Under the pieces are notes generated by a model that worked only from the letters and a program-made list of their open reading frames with translations, was not told the DNA's origin and searched no databases. From positions 1 through 52,847 of the forward strand of contig CANETF010000009.1 of NCBI GenBank assembly GCA_947440575.1: a stretch of 52,847 bases of DNA, given 5' to 3'. Source of the DNA: Verrucomicrobiaceae bacterium (GTDB taxonomy: Bacteria; Verrucomicrobiota; Verrucomicrobiia; Verrucomicrobiales; Verrucomicrobiaceae). The translations under genes were made by a program, and so were the position numbers. Positions 1 through 7,792 of the stretch are shown one piece after another (within the stretch, counting starts at the first letter, position 1; every line of letters starts with the position of its first letter).

Positions 1-21
1 CAAACTCCGCAATCCGAAATC

Positions 22-948
22 CTAAAGCTCCCCCACCGCCGCCTCCAGCGACGCCGCATCCTTGATCGAAATCACCTTCACCGACTTATCGATCTTCCCC
101 ATCAGCCCCGCCAGCGTCGCATCCGGCCCCAGCTCAATGAACAGCGTATGCCCCTGAGCGATGAGCAACTGCATGCTCTCCACCCACCGCACCGACCCCG
201 TCACCTGGCTTGTCAGAGCCCCCCGAATCGCCTCCGGATCACTCACCACCGCCGCCTCAAAATTGCTCACCACCGGCACCCGCGGACTCACCATCGCCGC
301 CCCCGCCAGCTCAGTCGCCAGCTTCGCCTGCGCCGACGCCATCAACCGACTGTGATACGCCCCCGCCACCGGCAGCACGATCGCCCGCTTGATCCCCTTA
401 TCCTTCGCCTTCGCTGCCGCCGCCTCGATCCCCTCCACCGAACCCGAGAGCACAATCTGCCCCGGCGCATTCAGGTTCGCCACATCCACCTCACACTCCG
501 CCGCCAGCTCCCGGATCACCGCTTCCTCACCGCCCAGCATCGCCACCATCGCCCCCCGCGTCGCCTCGCACGCCTCCTCCATGAACGCCCCCCGCCGGAA
601 CACCAAATTCAGCCCCGTCTCAAACGAAAACGTCCCCGCCGCCGCATGCGCCGTGAACTCCCCCAGAGACAGCCCCGCACACGCCACCACCTCCAAATCC
701 GGCACCCGCGCCTTCAGCACCTCCCACAAAGCCAGCCCGTGCGTGTAAAGTGCCGGTTGGCAGCGCGACGTCCGCGTCAGCTCCTCCATCGGCCCCTCAA
801 ACATCACCTGGCTCAGCGCATAGCCCAGCGTCGCATCCGCCTTCCCCAGCATCTCCGCCACCACCGCATGCTCCCCCGCCAAATCCTGCCCCATGCCCAC
901 CTTCTGGGCTCCCTGACCTGAAAAAAGAAGAACTGCCTGTTTCGCCAT
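22..948 (-). CDS. fabD: Malonyl-CoA:ACP transacylase (FabD)
   Basis: The 308-residue product moves malonyl groups from CoA to acyl carrier protein, supplying the extender unit for type II fatty acid synthesis in the cytoplasm. Visible motifs are GQGAQ at residues 11-15, the nucleophile loop GLSLGE with Ser94, the substrate-binding arginine in FRRG (about 119), and the catalytic histidine in AYHSRLM (His199). Length is normal for the family. The usual GHSLGE loop has Leu in place of His before the serine; this is next to, not part of, the Ser/His dyad. ATG start at 948, no clear Shine-Dalgarno sequence. No other fab gene lies in the window; the upstream neighbour on the same strand is glycerate kinase, 78 bp away. 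Confidence 0.95.
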   Translation of the reverse strand: MAKQAVLLFSGQGAQKVGMGQDLAGEHAVVAEMLGKADATLGYALSQVMFEGPMEELTRTSRCQPALYTHGLALWEVLKARVPDLEVVACAGLSLGEFTAHAAAGTFSFETGLNLVFRRGAFMEEACEATRGAMVAMLGGEEAVIRELAAECEVDVANLNAPGQIVLSGSVEGIEAAAAKAKDKGIKRAIVLPVAGAYHSRLMASAQAKLATELAGAAMVSPRVPVVSNFEAAVVSDPEAIRGALTSQVTGSVRWVESMQLLIAQGHTLFIELGPDATLAGLMGKIDKSVKVISIKDAASLEAAVGEL

Positions 949-1026
949 AAAAAAGAAATCGCTGTAGGTAAAAAGAAAGACTGCCGTGCCAGCCCGAGTC
1001 CATCACGACTCGACCCAGCCACCGGC

Positions 1027-2148
1027 TCACCATTCTCTAAGCACATCCGCCATCCGCACAACCGAATCTTCAATCAACCCCGCCCCCCGCGCCATCGCCT
1101 CCGCCAAAGGCATCCCCTCCGGCTTCGTCGCCTCCAGCACATCGAACTCCGCCTCCAGCCCCACCCCCCGCTCCACCCCGCCCGCAATCCCCACCACCCG
1201 CTTCCCCATCCCCCGCGCCATCCGCGCCACCCCCACCGGCCCCTTCCCGCACAGCGTCTGCGCATCCAGCCGACCCTCCCCCGTAATGACGACATCCGCC
1301 CGCGCCATCCGCTCCTCCAGCCGCACCGCCTCCGCCACCATCTCGAAGCCCCCCACCAACCGCGCCCCGCAGAACGCCATCAACCCAAACCCCAGCCCCC
1401 CCGCCGCCCCAGCCCCCGCCACCTCCCGCGGATCCACCCCCAGATCCCGCCTCACCAGCTCCGCCAACCGCTCCAACCGACCCTCAAAAACCCCCTGATC
1501 GACCACTCCCTTCTGCCCCCCATACACCCGCGTCGCCCCCCGCACACCCAGCAGCGGATTATCCACATCACAAGCCACCACCACCTCCGGAAACCCCGTC
1601 CCATCAGGCGGACGCTCAATTCGCATCACTTCCTCGAAACTTTCCGGTAACGATTTCACCGTTTCCCCAGCCGCATTCAGGAACCGATACCCCAGCGCCA
1701 CCGCCATCCCCATACCCCCATCGTTCGTCGCACTCCCCCCGATCCCGATCCGCACCCGCCCCACCCCCAGACCCAGCGCCGCCCGCATCATCACCCCCGT
1801 CCCAAAAGTGCTCGCAACCGCCGGATCCAGCGGCGCATCCAGCACCAGCGCCAGACCCGACACCGCACTCATCTCCATCACCGCCTCCCTCACCCCGTCC
1901 CCGCCCACGACCACCCCAAACCGCGCCCGCACCGCCCGCCCCAGCGCATCCACCGATTCCACAGGAACCCATTCCCCACCCAGAGCCCCCACGATCGCCT
2001 CCACCGTCCCCTCCCCCCCATCCGCAATCGGGCACAGATCCACCTCCCAGCCCACCCCACCCCGCCGCAACCCCGCCGCAATCGCCTCCGCCACCGCCAA
2101 AGCCGGCAACGACCCCTTAAACTTATCCACCGCAATCAAAGCACGCAT
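1027..2148 (-). CDS. Glycerate kinase (GlxK/GarK type)
   Basis: A 373-residue glycerate 2-/3-kinase of the GlxK/GarK family, which phosphorylates D-glycerate with ATP and feeds glyoxylate or sugar-acid breakdown into glycolysis. The N-terminus has the typical DKFKGSL sequence, then PIADGGEGT (substrate site), GGSATNDGGMGMAVALG in the middle, and a C-terminal ITGEGRLDAQT plus GKGPVGVA. The reading frame stays open further upstream, but that extension runs antisense through the tRNA-Ser gene, so the ATG at 2148 is chosen; it places the DKFKG motif at residue 8, as in the family. An ATG two codons upstream is a possible alternative. The gene is followed by fabD on the same strand. Confidence 0.92.
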   Translation of the reverse strand: MRALIAVDKFKGSLPALAVAEAIAAGLRRGGVGWEVDLCPIADGGEGTVEAIVGALGGEWVPVESVDALGRAVRARFGVVVGGDGVREAVMEMSAVSGLALVLDAPLDPAVASTFGTGVMMRAALGLGVGRVRIGIGGSATNDGGMGMAVALGYRFLNAAGETVKSLPESFEEVMRIERPPDGTGFPEVVVACDVDNPLLGVRGATRVYGGQKGVVDQGVFEGRLERLAELVRRDLGVDPREVAGAGAAGGLGFGLMAFCGARLVGGFEMVAEAVRLEERMARADVVITGEGRLDAQTLCGKGPVGVARMARGMGKRVVGIAGGVERGVGLEAEFDVLEATKPEGMPLAEAMARGAGLIEDSVVRMADVLREW

Positions 2149-2259
2149 AGCCCCCATCGGAATCCCAAAACCCGCCCCACGCAAGCACCCACACCAATCA
2201 AACTTCCACTTGGCAATCCCAAATCTCCACCGTAGATAACCCCGCGTCCGCAGCAACCA

Positions 2260-2390
<131 letters not shown>

Positions 2391-2658
2391 CCCTTCAAAC
2401 GGTTCGAGCCAAACGAGCGAAGCGAGAGCGGCAGGACGCAGAGAAGCGAAGTCAATCCCACCCTCCTTGGAATGCCGTAGGCAATCCCAAGGTCTTCGGA
2501 GTCGCATCGCAGCAAGCAAAAAGCGCACCTCAAACACGGACCCGCCCCCCCAGTAGGCACATTCGCCAGAATGCGATCCCCAAGCAGCCCGGGCTCCACC
2601 CCGCAGCACCCCCGCCCGCTCATCCACCCTTCTCACCTCAACCCTCGCCCCAGGACCG

Positions 2659-2747
2659 CAGGCAACAGTCTGCCTGGACTGCGGCAGCCTGCTGCCGCTC
2701 GCCCCAAGCCAACCGAGTGTCGTGAAAGCGAAAGCGTCTTCAGGCAG
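2659..2747. repeat. REP-like palindrome cluster
   Basis: Three nested or adjacent inverted repeats: CAGGCA (2659-2664) with TGCCTG (2671-2676); GCGGCAG (2681-2687) with CTGCCGC (2692-2698), a 7-bp stem with a 4-nt loop; and CTGCCTG (2670-2676) with CAGGCAG (2741-2747), which closes the whole unit. The layout resembles a small non-autonomous palindromic element. It carries no coding potential. Confidence 0.5.
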
Positions 2748-2968
2748 GCCCCGGTGGACTCACCGGTCACCCCTGCGCCACTAGTGTAAGCCTCCCCCCA
2801 GGACCGCCCCACCCCACCTAGACTCCCCTCTACCTCACCCGGCCCACCACCCCCTCTCCCCACACCCCTATCTCCGGCAACTCAGCCGCCCCCTCTCTCC
2901 ATCACTCCCCATGGGTCCTTGCACATTCCTCATTGGCCATTGGATATTCCCCCTTCCCAAAATTCGTC

Positions 2969-3003
2969 TCCTTCGTGCCATTCGTGGTCCCTATTTTTCT
3001 GCC
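2969..3003. repeat. Dispersed TTCGTGCCATTCGTGGT motif, copy 1
   Basis: The stretch TTCGTGCCATTCGTGGT followed by CCC and ATTTTTCT recurs nearly unchanged, in the same orientation, at about 3924-3957. The two copies flank the vapBC-type gene pair, about 0.95 kb apart. Confidence 0.55.
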
Positions 3004-3124
3004 ACCTTTCAAAGTTCAGCATTCACGCTCCCCCAGTTCCCCTCACGGACGACCTCCGCCAACGCCTCCGTTCACCAGTCTAGGAACACCCTTTGAGCGC
3101 CCAATCGTGGGGTTTGGGTTAGAA

Positions 3125-3550
3125 TCAAGAGTCAGCGGACAAGAATGGATTCTGGATGCGCACGCCACCATAGTCCTGTCCATGATTCAGATCCTCTGAA
3201 ATTAGAATCGTTGCACCCGCCTCTCTGGCGGCAGCGATGATGAGCGCATCCCATAGAGAAGTCTGCCAGCGCTCCTTCACCTCCAGAGCAGTGCGCAGCA
3301 TTGGTAGGGTGTTTTCCACGACAGGCCAGAGCGACAAATCCTCAAGAATCACAGCAGCCTCATCATGCGTGCGCCCTTTACGGAGGAGATTGACATACAA
3401 CTCCTGCAACACTTGCACACTGACCGCGCTGCTCCCCCGATCCAGCCAGCCGCGTTCCACCAAGCCTAGAGCGATGGCACGCTTCTCACCCGCATCCACG
3501 TCATAGGCATAGACCAGGATGTTGGTATCCAGAAACACCTCAGCGGGCAT
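3125..3550 (-). CDS. PIN-domain toxin (VapC family)
   Basis: A 141-residue PIN-domain protein, expected to act as a Mg2+-dependent endoribonuclease. Acidic residues typical of the active site are visible: FLDTNIL (Asp8), an internal LQELYVN glutamate, SLWDALI and ISEDLNHG near the C-terminus. The frame is open 11 codons further upstream, but the ATG at 3550 places LDTN at the usual distance from the start and leaves an 11-nt overlap with the antitoxin stop codon at 3540, typical of translational coupling. Family functions are known for VapC; the RNA target here cannot be told from sequence. Confidence 0.85.
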   Translation of the reverse strand: MPAEVFLDTNILVYAYDVDAGEKRAIALGLVERGWLDRGSSAVSVQVLQELYVNLLRKGRTHDEAAVILEDLSLWPVVENTLPMLRTALEVKERWQTSLWDALIIAAAREAGATILISEDLNHGQDYGGVRIQNPFLSADS

Positions 3551-3764
3551 GGACTTCGTCACGGGAGAGGGGTTTGCCGCCACCGAGAGGATACCCCTTT
3601 CGGAGACGGACTAGCGCCTCCTCGCTGGTCGTCGCAGGCACGGCGACACGCAGCACCGAGCGCAACCCTTCCACCACCAGGGCCTGCAGCGTCGTCTTGC
3701 GCGCCATCGCGACATCCTGAGCCTGGCTGACGATTTCCTGAGGAAGGTCAAACGTGGTGATCAT
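3540..3764 (-). CDS. Antitoxin of the VapB type
   Basis: A 74-residue protein directly upstream of, and overlapping, the PIN toxin gene. The N-terminus MITTFDLPQEIVSQAQDVA followed by a helical RKTTLQALVVEGLRSVL stretch fits a ribbon-helix-helix DNA-binding fold; the C-terminus (GGGKPLSRDEVHAR) would contact the toxin. It likely neutralises the toxin and represses the operon promoter. The ATG at 3764 lies only 6 nt after a -10 element, so the mRNA may be leaderless. Confidence 0.75.
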   Translation of the reverse strand: MITTFDLPQEIVSQAQDVAMARKTTLQALVVEGLRSVLRVAVPATTSEEALVRLRKGYPLGGGKPLSRDEVHAR

Positions 3765-3770
3765 GAACGC

Positions 3771-3799
3771 ATCCTAGGGTGCCAAGTGTAAAAGGTCAA
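3771..3799 (-). promoter_or_regulatory. Sigma70-like promoter of the vapBC pair
   Basis: On the minus strand TTGACC (3799-3794, 5 of 6 to consensus), a 17-bp spacer, and TAGGAT (3776-3771, 4 of 6). The antitoxin ATG begins 7 nt after the -10 box, where transcription would normally start. This predicts a leaderless transcript. Confidence 0.6.
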
Positions 3800-3840
3800 C
3801 CGAGAGGAATCGAGCCACCATCTCCCGCTTTCGAAGCAAG
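3800..3840 (-). repeat. Possible tRNA 3'-half remnant
   Basis: Read on the minus strand, this stretch has an anticodon-arm-like segment with the 7-nt loop TTCGAAA flanked by CTTGC/GCGGG, a short variable region and a T-arm-like GGCTCGATTCC, then CTCTCGG. No 5' half or complete acceptor stem can be folded, so it is not a working tRNA. It abuts the vapBC promoter. It could be a decayed attachment site, or a chance resemblance. Confidence 0.3.
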
Positions 3841-3900
3841 CCCTTCAAAGCCTCCAGCGAAGAACGGGCCAACCACTCCATTCTCCTGCCGACCACCCCA

Positions 3901-3957
3901 CCCAATTCGTGCCCATTCGTGCCCATTCGTGCCATTCGTGGTTCCCAATTTTTCTAC
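3901..3957. repeat. Tandem CCCATTCGTG repeat and dispersed motif copy 2
   Basis: The decamer CCCATTCGTG is repeated about three times in tandem, ending in TTCGTGCCATTCGTGGT and CCCAATTTTTCT, which matches copy 1 near 2969-3003. No gene is visible from 3765 to 4074 apart from this and the tRNA-like fragment. Confidence 0.65.
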
Positions 3958-4074
3958 CCCAAATCTTTCTACCAATCTCAATACCAACCCCAAAAAATCC
4001 CCCCTATCGAAGCGAACGCCGAGCAAACCGAGCTCTTCAAATCCTCATCAAAAAACCGGCCACCCCCTCCGCCC

Positions 4075-4551
4075 TCATCTCTCCGCCTCCAAACTCCCAT
4101 ACTCCGCCAACTCCAAAATCACCCCATCCGGATCCAAAAAATACAACAACCGCTTCTCCCCCGCCGCAAACTTCACAATCCCCCCAGGCACCAACACCGG
4201 ATCACTAAACAGCGTCACCCCCGCCGCCCGCAACCGCGCCGCCATCGCCTCGATCCCCGTCACTCGAAACGCCAGGTGCCGCAGCCCCCGCGTATTCGCC
4301 ACCGAGTTCACCTCCAACTGAACCCCTTCCGGCGCCACATATTTCAGCAGCTCGATCCGCAACCCACCCCCCGCAGGCTCCACAAACGCCACCCGCCCCG
4401 TCACACCGCGCAACCCCACGATCGACTCAATCCACTCCCCCTCCATGAACACCTCCTGCGTCTTCCGAAACCCCAGCACCTCCGTGTAAAACGCCACCGA
4501 CCGCTCCAAGTCCGCCACCACAATGTTGATATGATCGATCCCATGAATCAT
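4075..4551 (-). CDS. VOC/glyoxalase-family protein
   Basis: A 158-residue vicinal-oxygen-chelate protein made of two beta-alpha-beta-beta-beta modules. It starts IHGIDHINIVVADLERSVAFYTEVLGF, the classic first module with a metal-ligand His at about residue 7; the second module has GLRHLAFRV (His) and ends in YFLDPDGVILEL (Glu). It could be a glyoxalase, extradiol dioxygenase or resistance protein; the substrate cannot be told from the sequence. The frame extends 37 codons upstream through the terminator hairpin of the neighbouring gene, so the ATG at 4551 is preferred. Confidence 0.85.
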   Translation of the reverse strand: MIHGIDHINIVVADLERSVAFYTEVLGFRKTQEVFMEGEWIESIVGLRGVTGRVAFVEPAGGGLRIELLKYVAPEGVQLEVNSVANTRGLRHLAFRVTGIEAMAARLRAAGVTLFSDPVLVPGGIVKFAAGEKRLLYFLDPDGVILELAEYGSLEAER

Positions 4552-4577
4552 GCGCACATCCCATAGCGGCAACCCAA

Positions 4578-4621
4578 CCCAAAACAAACAAAAAACCCCG
4601 CCAGCATCAAACCAGCGGGGT
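4578..4621 (-). terminator. Rho-independent terminator of the TIM-barrel gene
   Basis: On the minus strand the stem ACCCCGC (4621-4615) pairs with GCGGGGT (4601-4595) around a 13-nt loop and is followed at once by a T-rich run (TTTTTTGTTTGTTTT). It lies about 30 bp after the stop codon at 4653, between that gene and the VOC gene. Confidence 0.8.
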
Positions 4622-4652
4622 CTCTCATCAGTCAAACGGCAAGCGCCGAATC

Positions 4653-5684
4653 TCAGCTCCAACCATGCGCATCACGCACCTGGATCATCTTGTCCAGGAT
4701 CGTATTCCAAGTGCCCACCGTCTCCAGCATCGCATTTGGGAACATGCACCCATCCCAGCAGATGTGCTTGATGCCACGGCTCGGCGCATCCTTCAGCCAG
4801 TAGCCAGCGCACTTCACAATGTCCAGTTTCCCATTCACATCATCCGCCGGGCAATGCTTGCCCGTCTTATCGTGACTACCCGCGCCATGCACCGTCCCAT
4901 CGTTTTGAGCCACGTGGAAATCGATCGTCCATGGCCGCAGCGCATCCGTCATCTTCTCATACGCCGCATAAAACTCAGCTTCCGAGTAGCCCTCTTTCAC
5001 TAGCGCATGCTCCGGCGCGTTGTAGCCCAGCGTATACAAATACGTGTGCGCCAAGTCCGCCTGGAACCCAAACGACTCCGGCATCCCCACCCCTTCCAGC
5101 ACATCCAGCATGTCCTTCCAGGAATGCATCCCCGCCCAGCAAATCTCGCCTTCAGCCGCCAGACGCTCACCATGATCCGCAGCGATCTTCGCCGCCTTCT
5201 TGAACGTGTCCACAATCCGCGCCGTGTTCGCCGTCGGATTCTCTTTCCATTTCGCGATCCCAAACTCCGCACTGTCCACCCGAATCACCCCATACTTCCG
5301 CACCCCATGCTCGTTGAACACCTTCGCGATCCGGCACGCCATCGTCACCGCATCAAGAAACTTCGCTTGCGACGCATCATCACCCATCGCCGAATCCCCC
5401 ACCGTGCCCGGCCAAACCGGAGCCACCAGGGAACCCACATCAAACCCCTTGCCCGCGATCATGTCCGCGATCCGCTTCAACTCGTCATCGCTCGCATTCG
5501 GATCCGTGTGAGGCAGAAACAGGAAGTAATCGATCCCCTCAAACTTCTGTCCGTTCACATTCGCTTGGGCCGTCAGGTCCAGCATCCGCTCCAGGCTGAT
5601 CGGGGGTTCTTGACCTTCTCCGTCGCCTTTGCCGACGAGTCCAGGCCACATGGCGTTATGCAATTTCGGTTGGGAATGACTCAT
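4653..5684 (-). CDS. Xylose-isomerase-like TIM-barrel protein
   Basis: A 343-residue sugar phosphate isomerase/epimerase-like protein (AP endonuclease 2 superfamily TIM barrel). Metal-binding style segments are visible: [13 protein letters not shown] around the middle, [13 protein letters not shown], and [16 protein letters not shown] with the [12 protein letters not shown] loop near the C-terminus. There is no signal peptide, so it is likely cytoplasmic. Close relatives are often annotated as hypothetical TIM-barrel proteins in Verrucomicrobia and Planctomycetes; the real substrate is unknown. The frame continues ten codons upstream to a TTG at 5714, but the ATG at 5684 is the better start. 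It has its own promoter (5750-5777) and terminator (4578-4621), so it is a single-gene unit. Confidence 0.8.
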   Translation of the reverse strand: MSHSQPKLHNAMWPGLVGKGDGEGQEPPISLERMLDLTAQANVNGQKFEGIDYFLFLPHTDPNASDDELKRIADMIAGKGFDVGSLVAPVWPGTVGDSAMGDDASQAKFLDAVTMACRIAKVFNEHGVRKYGVIRVDSAEFGIAKWKENPTANTARIVDTFKKAAKIAADHGERLAAEGEICWAGMHSWKDMLDVLEGVGMPESFGFQADLAHTYLYTLGYNAPEHALVKEGYSEAEFYAAYEKMTDALRPWTIDFHVAQNDGTVHGAGSHDKTGKHCPADDVNGKLDIVKCAGYWLKDAPSRGIKHICWDGCMFPNAMLETVGTWNTILDKMIQVRDAHGWS

Positions 5685-5749
5685 AATATTGGGTGGTTGT
5701 TGTTTTTCTGACAATGAAACCTTCGGGTCGTCCCGGAGTTTAGCCCGCT

Positions 5750-5777
5750 ATTACAGAGTAAACTCCCGGAAAATCAA
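5750..5777 (-). promoter_or_regulatory. Sigma70-like promoter of the TIM-barrel gene
   Basis: On the minus strand TTGATT (5777-5772), a 16-bp spacer and TGTAAT (5755-5750, 5 of 6 to TATAAT). The predicted start of transcription is about 60 nt before the ATG at 5684. Confidence 0.5.
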
Positions 5778-5925
5778 ACCCCGGAACGTCAAAAAACGCA
5801 ATCCACGACAAAATTTCAAACAATTCGCCCCTCCACCCCGTTTTCGCTTGCCTAGCTTGCCCCAATTTCACCATCATTGCTCGGCGACGAGCATTTCCGC
5901 CAAAAGCACCGCACCTCACTTCCCC

Positions 5926-6744
5926 ATGTCACCCCACATCGCCTCCTCACCTCTCGTCCGCCGCGCCTCCCGCATCACCGCAGTCGCCCTCACCACCACC
6001 GTCCTCGCCCTCAGCGCCCTTTCCGCCTCCGCTCAACAACCCGCCGCCGACGAAGCGCCCGTCGTCAAAACCACTCTCGAAAAGTGGGTGCTCGACGGCG
6101 GGATCTGGATGCTCCCTCTAGGCATCTGCTCCGTCGCCGCCATCGGCCTCACCGTCCTCTGCGCCATGACCCTGTCGAAAAACAAGTTCGCCCCGCCAGC
6201 CCTGGTAGCCGAACTCACTGACCTCATGCAACAATGCCGCGTCCGCAGTGCCATTGAGGTCGCCGCCGACAGCCCCACCTTCCTCGGTCGCATGATGACC
6301 CTCGCCCTCCCCCACTTCGACGCCACCGACCACGAAAAACTCGGCGTCGAACAAGTCGAGGACACCATGGCCGACTTCGCCACCGTCGAAATCAAACCCT
6401 ACCAAAAGTGGATCGGCTACTTCGGCGTGCTCTCCCAAGTTTCCCCCATGCTCGGCCTCCTCGGAACCGTCGTCGGCATGGTCGGCGCCTTCGCCACCCT
6501 CGCTCAAACCGGTGGAGCCGAACCCGCTGCCCTCGCCGGTGACATCTCCGTCGCTCTCCTCACCACCTTCGGCGGTCTCGTCGTCGCCATTCCTTGCCTC
6601 TTCCTGTTCTTCTTCTTCAAGAACCGTCTCAATGACCTCGTCGGCGAATCCATCCTCTCCGGCATGGCGCTCATCAATGCCGCCACCAACGCGGTCCATG
6701 GTGAAGCAAAAGCCGCTCGCATCCCCGAAGGCCTTTCCGCCTAA
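5926..6744 (+). CDS. MotA/TolQ/ExbB proton-channel protein
   Basis: A 272-residue inner-membrane protein of the ExbB/TolQ family, which forms the proton-conducting pentamer of energy-transducing envelope complexes. Residues 1-38 look like a cleavable signal peptide ending SASAQQ. Membrane segments lie at about 58-82 (MLPLGICSVAAIGLTVLCAM), 165-192 (SPMLGLLGTVVGMVGAF, the family signature) and 208-230 (TTFGGLVVAIPCLFLFFFF). The ATG at 5926 starts the signal peptide; the frame is open further upstream without features. It heads an apparent operon with two ExbD genes and two TPR-type proteins. No TonB gene is present. Confidence 0.9.
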   Translation: MSPHIASSPLVRRASRITAVALTTTVLALSALSASAQQPAADEAPVVKTTLEKWVLDGGIWMLPLGICSVAAIGLTVLCAMTLSKNKFAPPALVAELTDLMQQCRVRSAIEVAADSPTFLGRMMTLALPHFDATDHEKLGVEQVEDTMADFATVEIKPYQKWIGYFGVLSQVSPMLGLLGTVVGMVGAFATLAQTGGAEPAALAGDISVALLTTFGGLVVAIPCLFLFFFFKNRLNDLVGESILSGMALINAATNAVHGEAKAARIPEGLSA

Positions 6745-6771
6745 GTCGCCCTCACTCACTTCTCTCACCTC

Positions 6772-7224
6772 ATGGCTTCAAAGCTCGCTTCTCTTACCGC
6801 AGTCACTGAGGACGTCACCATGGACTCCTCCTCCATGATCGACATGGTCTTCCAGCTCCTCCTGTTCTTCATGGTCAGCTCCAGGTTGATGCTCAATACC
6901 ATCGACCCTGCTATCCAAATCCCTGTTGCTTCCAACGCGAAACCCCCGGAAGAGCACGCTGGCCGCATCATCATTCATGTTTACGAAGACGGCGGCTTCG
7001 GTGGCATCAATCGAACCGAAGAACCGCTAGCTGATTCCGGCGCAATCACCTCATACGTCGAAGAAAAAAAGGCCGTCATGGAACCCGGTGTCACCCCCAA
7101 AATCCTCCTTCGCGGCGACAAGGCTTCCATTGTCAAATACTCGAAACAGGCCGTCCAGGCAGCCGGCGCGGCGGGCGTCAACACCATCATCTTTTCCGCC
7201 TTCCCTGCTCCCAAACGCGGCTGA
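6772..7224 (+). CDS. ExbD/TolR family protein, first copy
   Basis: A 150-residue ExbD/TolR protein with one N-terminal membrane segment (DMVFQLLLFFMVSSRLML, about 24-42) preceded by the conserved acidic SSSMIDMVFQ stretch; Asp24 corresponds to the proton-relay aspartate. The rest is a periplasmic domain with IPVAS, KILLRGDKASIVKYSKQAVQAAGAAGVNTIIFSAF at the C-terminus. It lies 27 bp after ExbB and 36 bp before a second ExbD gene, so the complex may hold a heterodimer of the two. Confidence 0.9.
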   Translation: MASKLASLTAVTEDVTMDSSSMIDMVFQLLLFFMVSSRLMLNTIDPAIQIPVASNAKPPEEHAGRIIIHVYEDGGFGGINRTEEPLADSGAITSYVEEKKAVMEPGVTPKILLRGDKASIVKYSKQAVQAAGAAGVNTIIFSAFPAPKRG

Positions 7225-7260
7225 TGCCAGCTCTTGGCGCACCCAACTTCCGTTTACCAA

Positions 7261-7692
7261 ATGGCCAGAAAAAAACGCATCCCCGCTGAAGAGCTTGAGG
7301 CACCTGCTCTGGACATCTCTTCTCTGATCGACGTCTCCTTCCTCCTCCTCATCTACTTCCTCGTTTCCTCCACCCTCGAACCCCGCGAGTCCGACCTCAG
7401 CATGGAGCTCCCCACCGACTCCGGCACCAGCAGCAACATCAAGATTGATCCCCTCAAAATTCGCCTCACTCAGAACGGCGAAGTCAGCATCGCCGACCAG
7501 GTCATGGTCAACGACGCCGCCATGGAAGCCGAACTTTCTCGCTACAAAGAACTCACCGACGCCACCGGCAACAAGCCCCTGGTCATCATCTCCGCTGATG
7601 ACGAATCCAAGCAACAGCGTTTCATCGACCTCATGAACGCCCTCGCCCGTGTCGACATCACCACCGTCACTCTCTCCGGCTTCAAAGAGTAA
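7261..7692 (+). CDS. ExbD/TolR family protein, second copy
   Basis: A 143-residue ExbD/TolR paralogue. The N-terminus has the proton-relay segment DISSLIDVSFLLLIYFLVSSTL (membrane segment about 20-38), followed by LPTDSG, a periplasmic fold, and the C-terminal PLVIISADDESKQQRFIDLMNALARVDITTVTLSGF, typical of the family. The ATG at 7261 is preferred over one nine codons upstream because it starts the usual basic ARKKR leader. Part of the ExbB operon. Confidence 0.9.
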   Translation: MARKKRIPAEELEAPALDISSLIDVSFLLLIYFLVSSTLEPRESDLSMELPTDSGTSSNIKIDPLKIRLTQNGEVSIADQVMVNDAAMEAELSRYKELTDATGNKPLVIISADDESKQQRFIDLMNALARVDITTVTLSGFKE

Positions 7693-7792
7693 CCTTGAAC
7701 CCTCCCATGTGGCCGCCTCTCCGGCGCCCATCCAAACCCAGCATCGACGACCTTCCCTCTCGTCCTGCTCGTAAGCTATCCCAGCCACGGCT

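Larger units (their letters stand above)
2391..3124. other. Gene-free stretch with repeat debris
   Basis: No convincing gene is visible between the tRNA region and the first toxin-antitoxin pair. The left part (2400-2450) has GCGAAGCGAG-type low-complexity sequence. The middle has a set of short palindromes (separate entry, 2659-2747). The right part is C-rich pyrimidine sequence with one copy of a dispersed TTCGTGCCATTCGTGGT motif (separate entry). Small open frames here have no family features. Confidence 0.5.

Noticed and set aside
3901..3945. A CRISPR array suggested by the repeated CCCATTCGTG
   Set aside because: Period is only 10 bp with no spacers and no cas genes; it is a short tandem repeat.
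3779..4566. Plus-strand frames beginning RGIEPPSPAFEA and following Pro/Arg-rich sequence
   Set aside because: The first part resembles an antisense tRNA translation; the rest is antisense to the VOC gene and has no family features.
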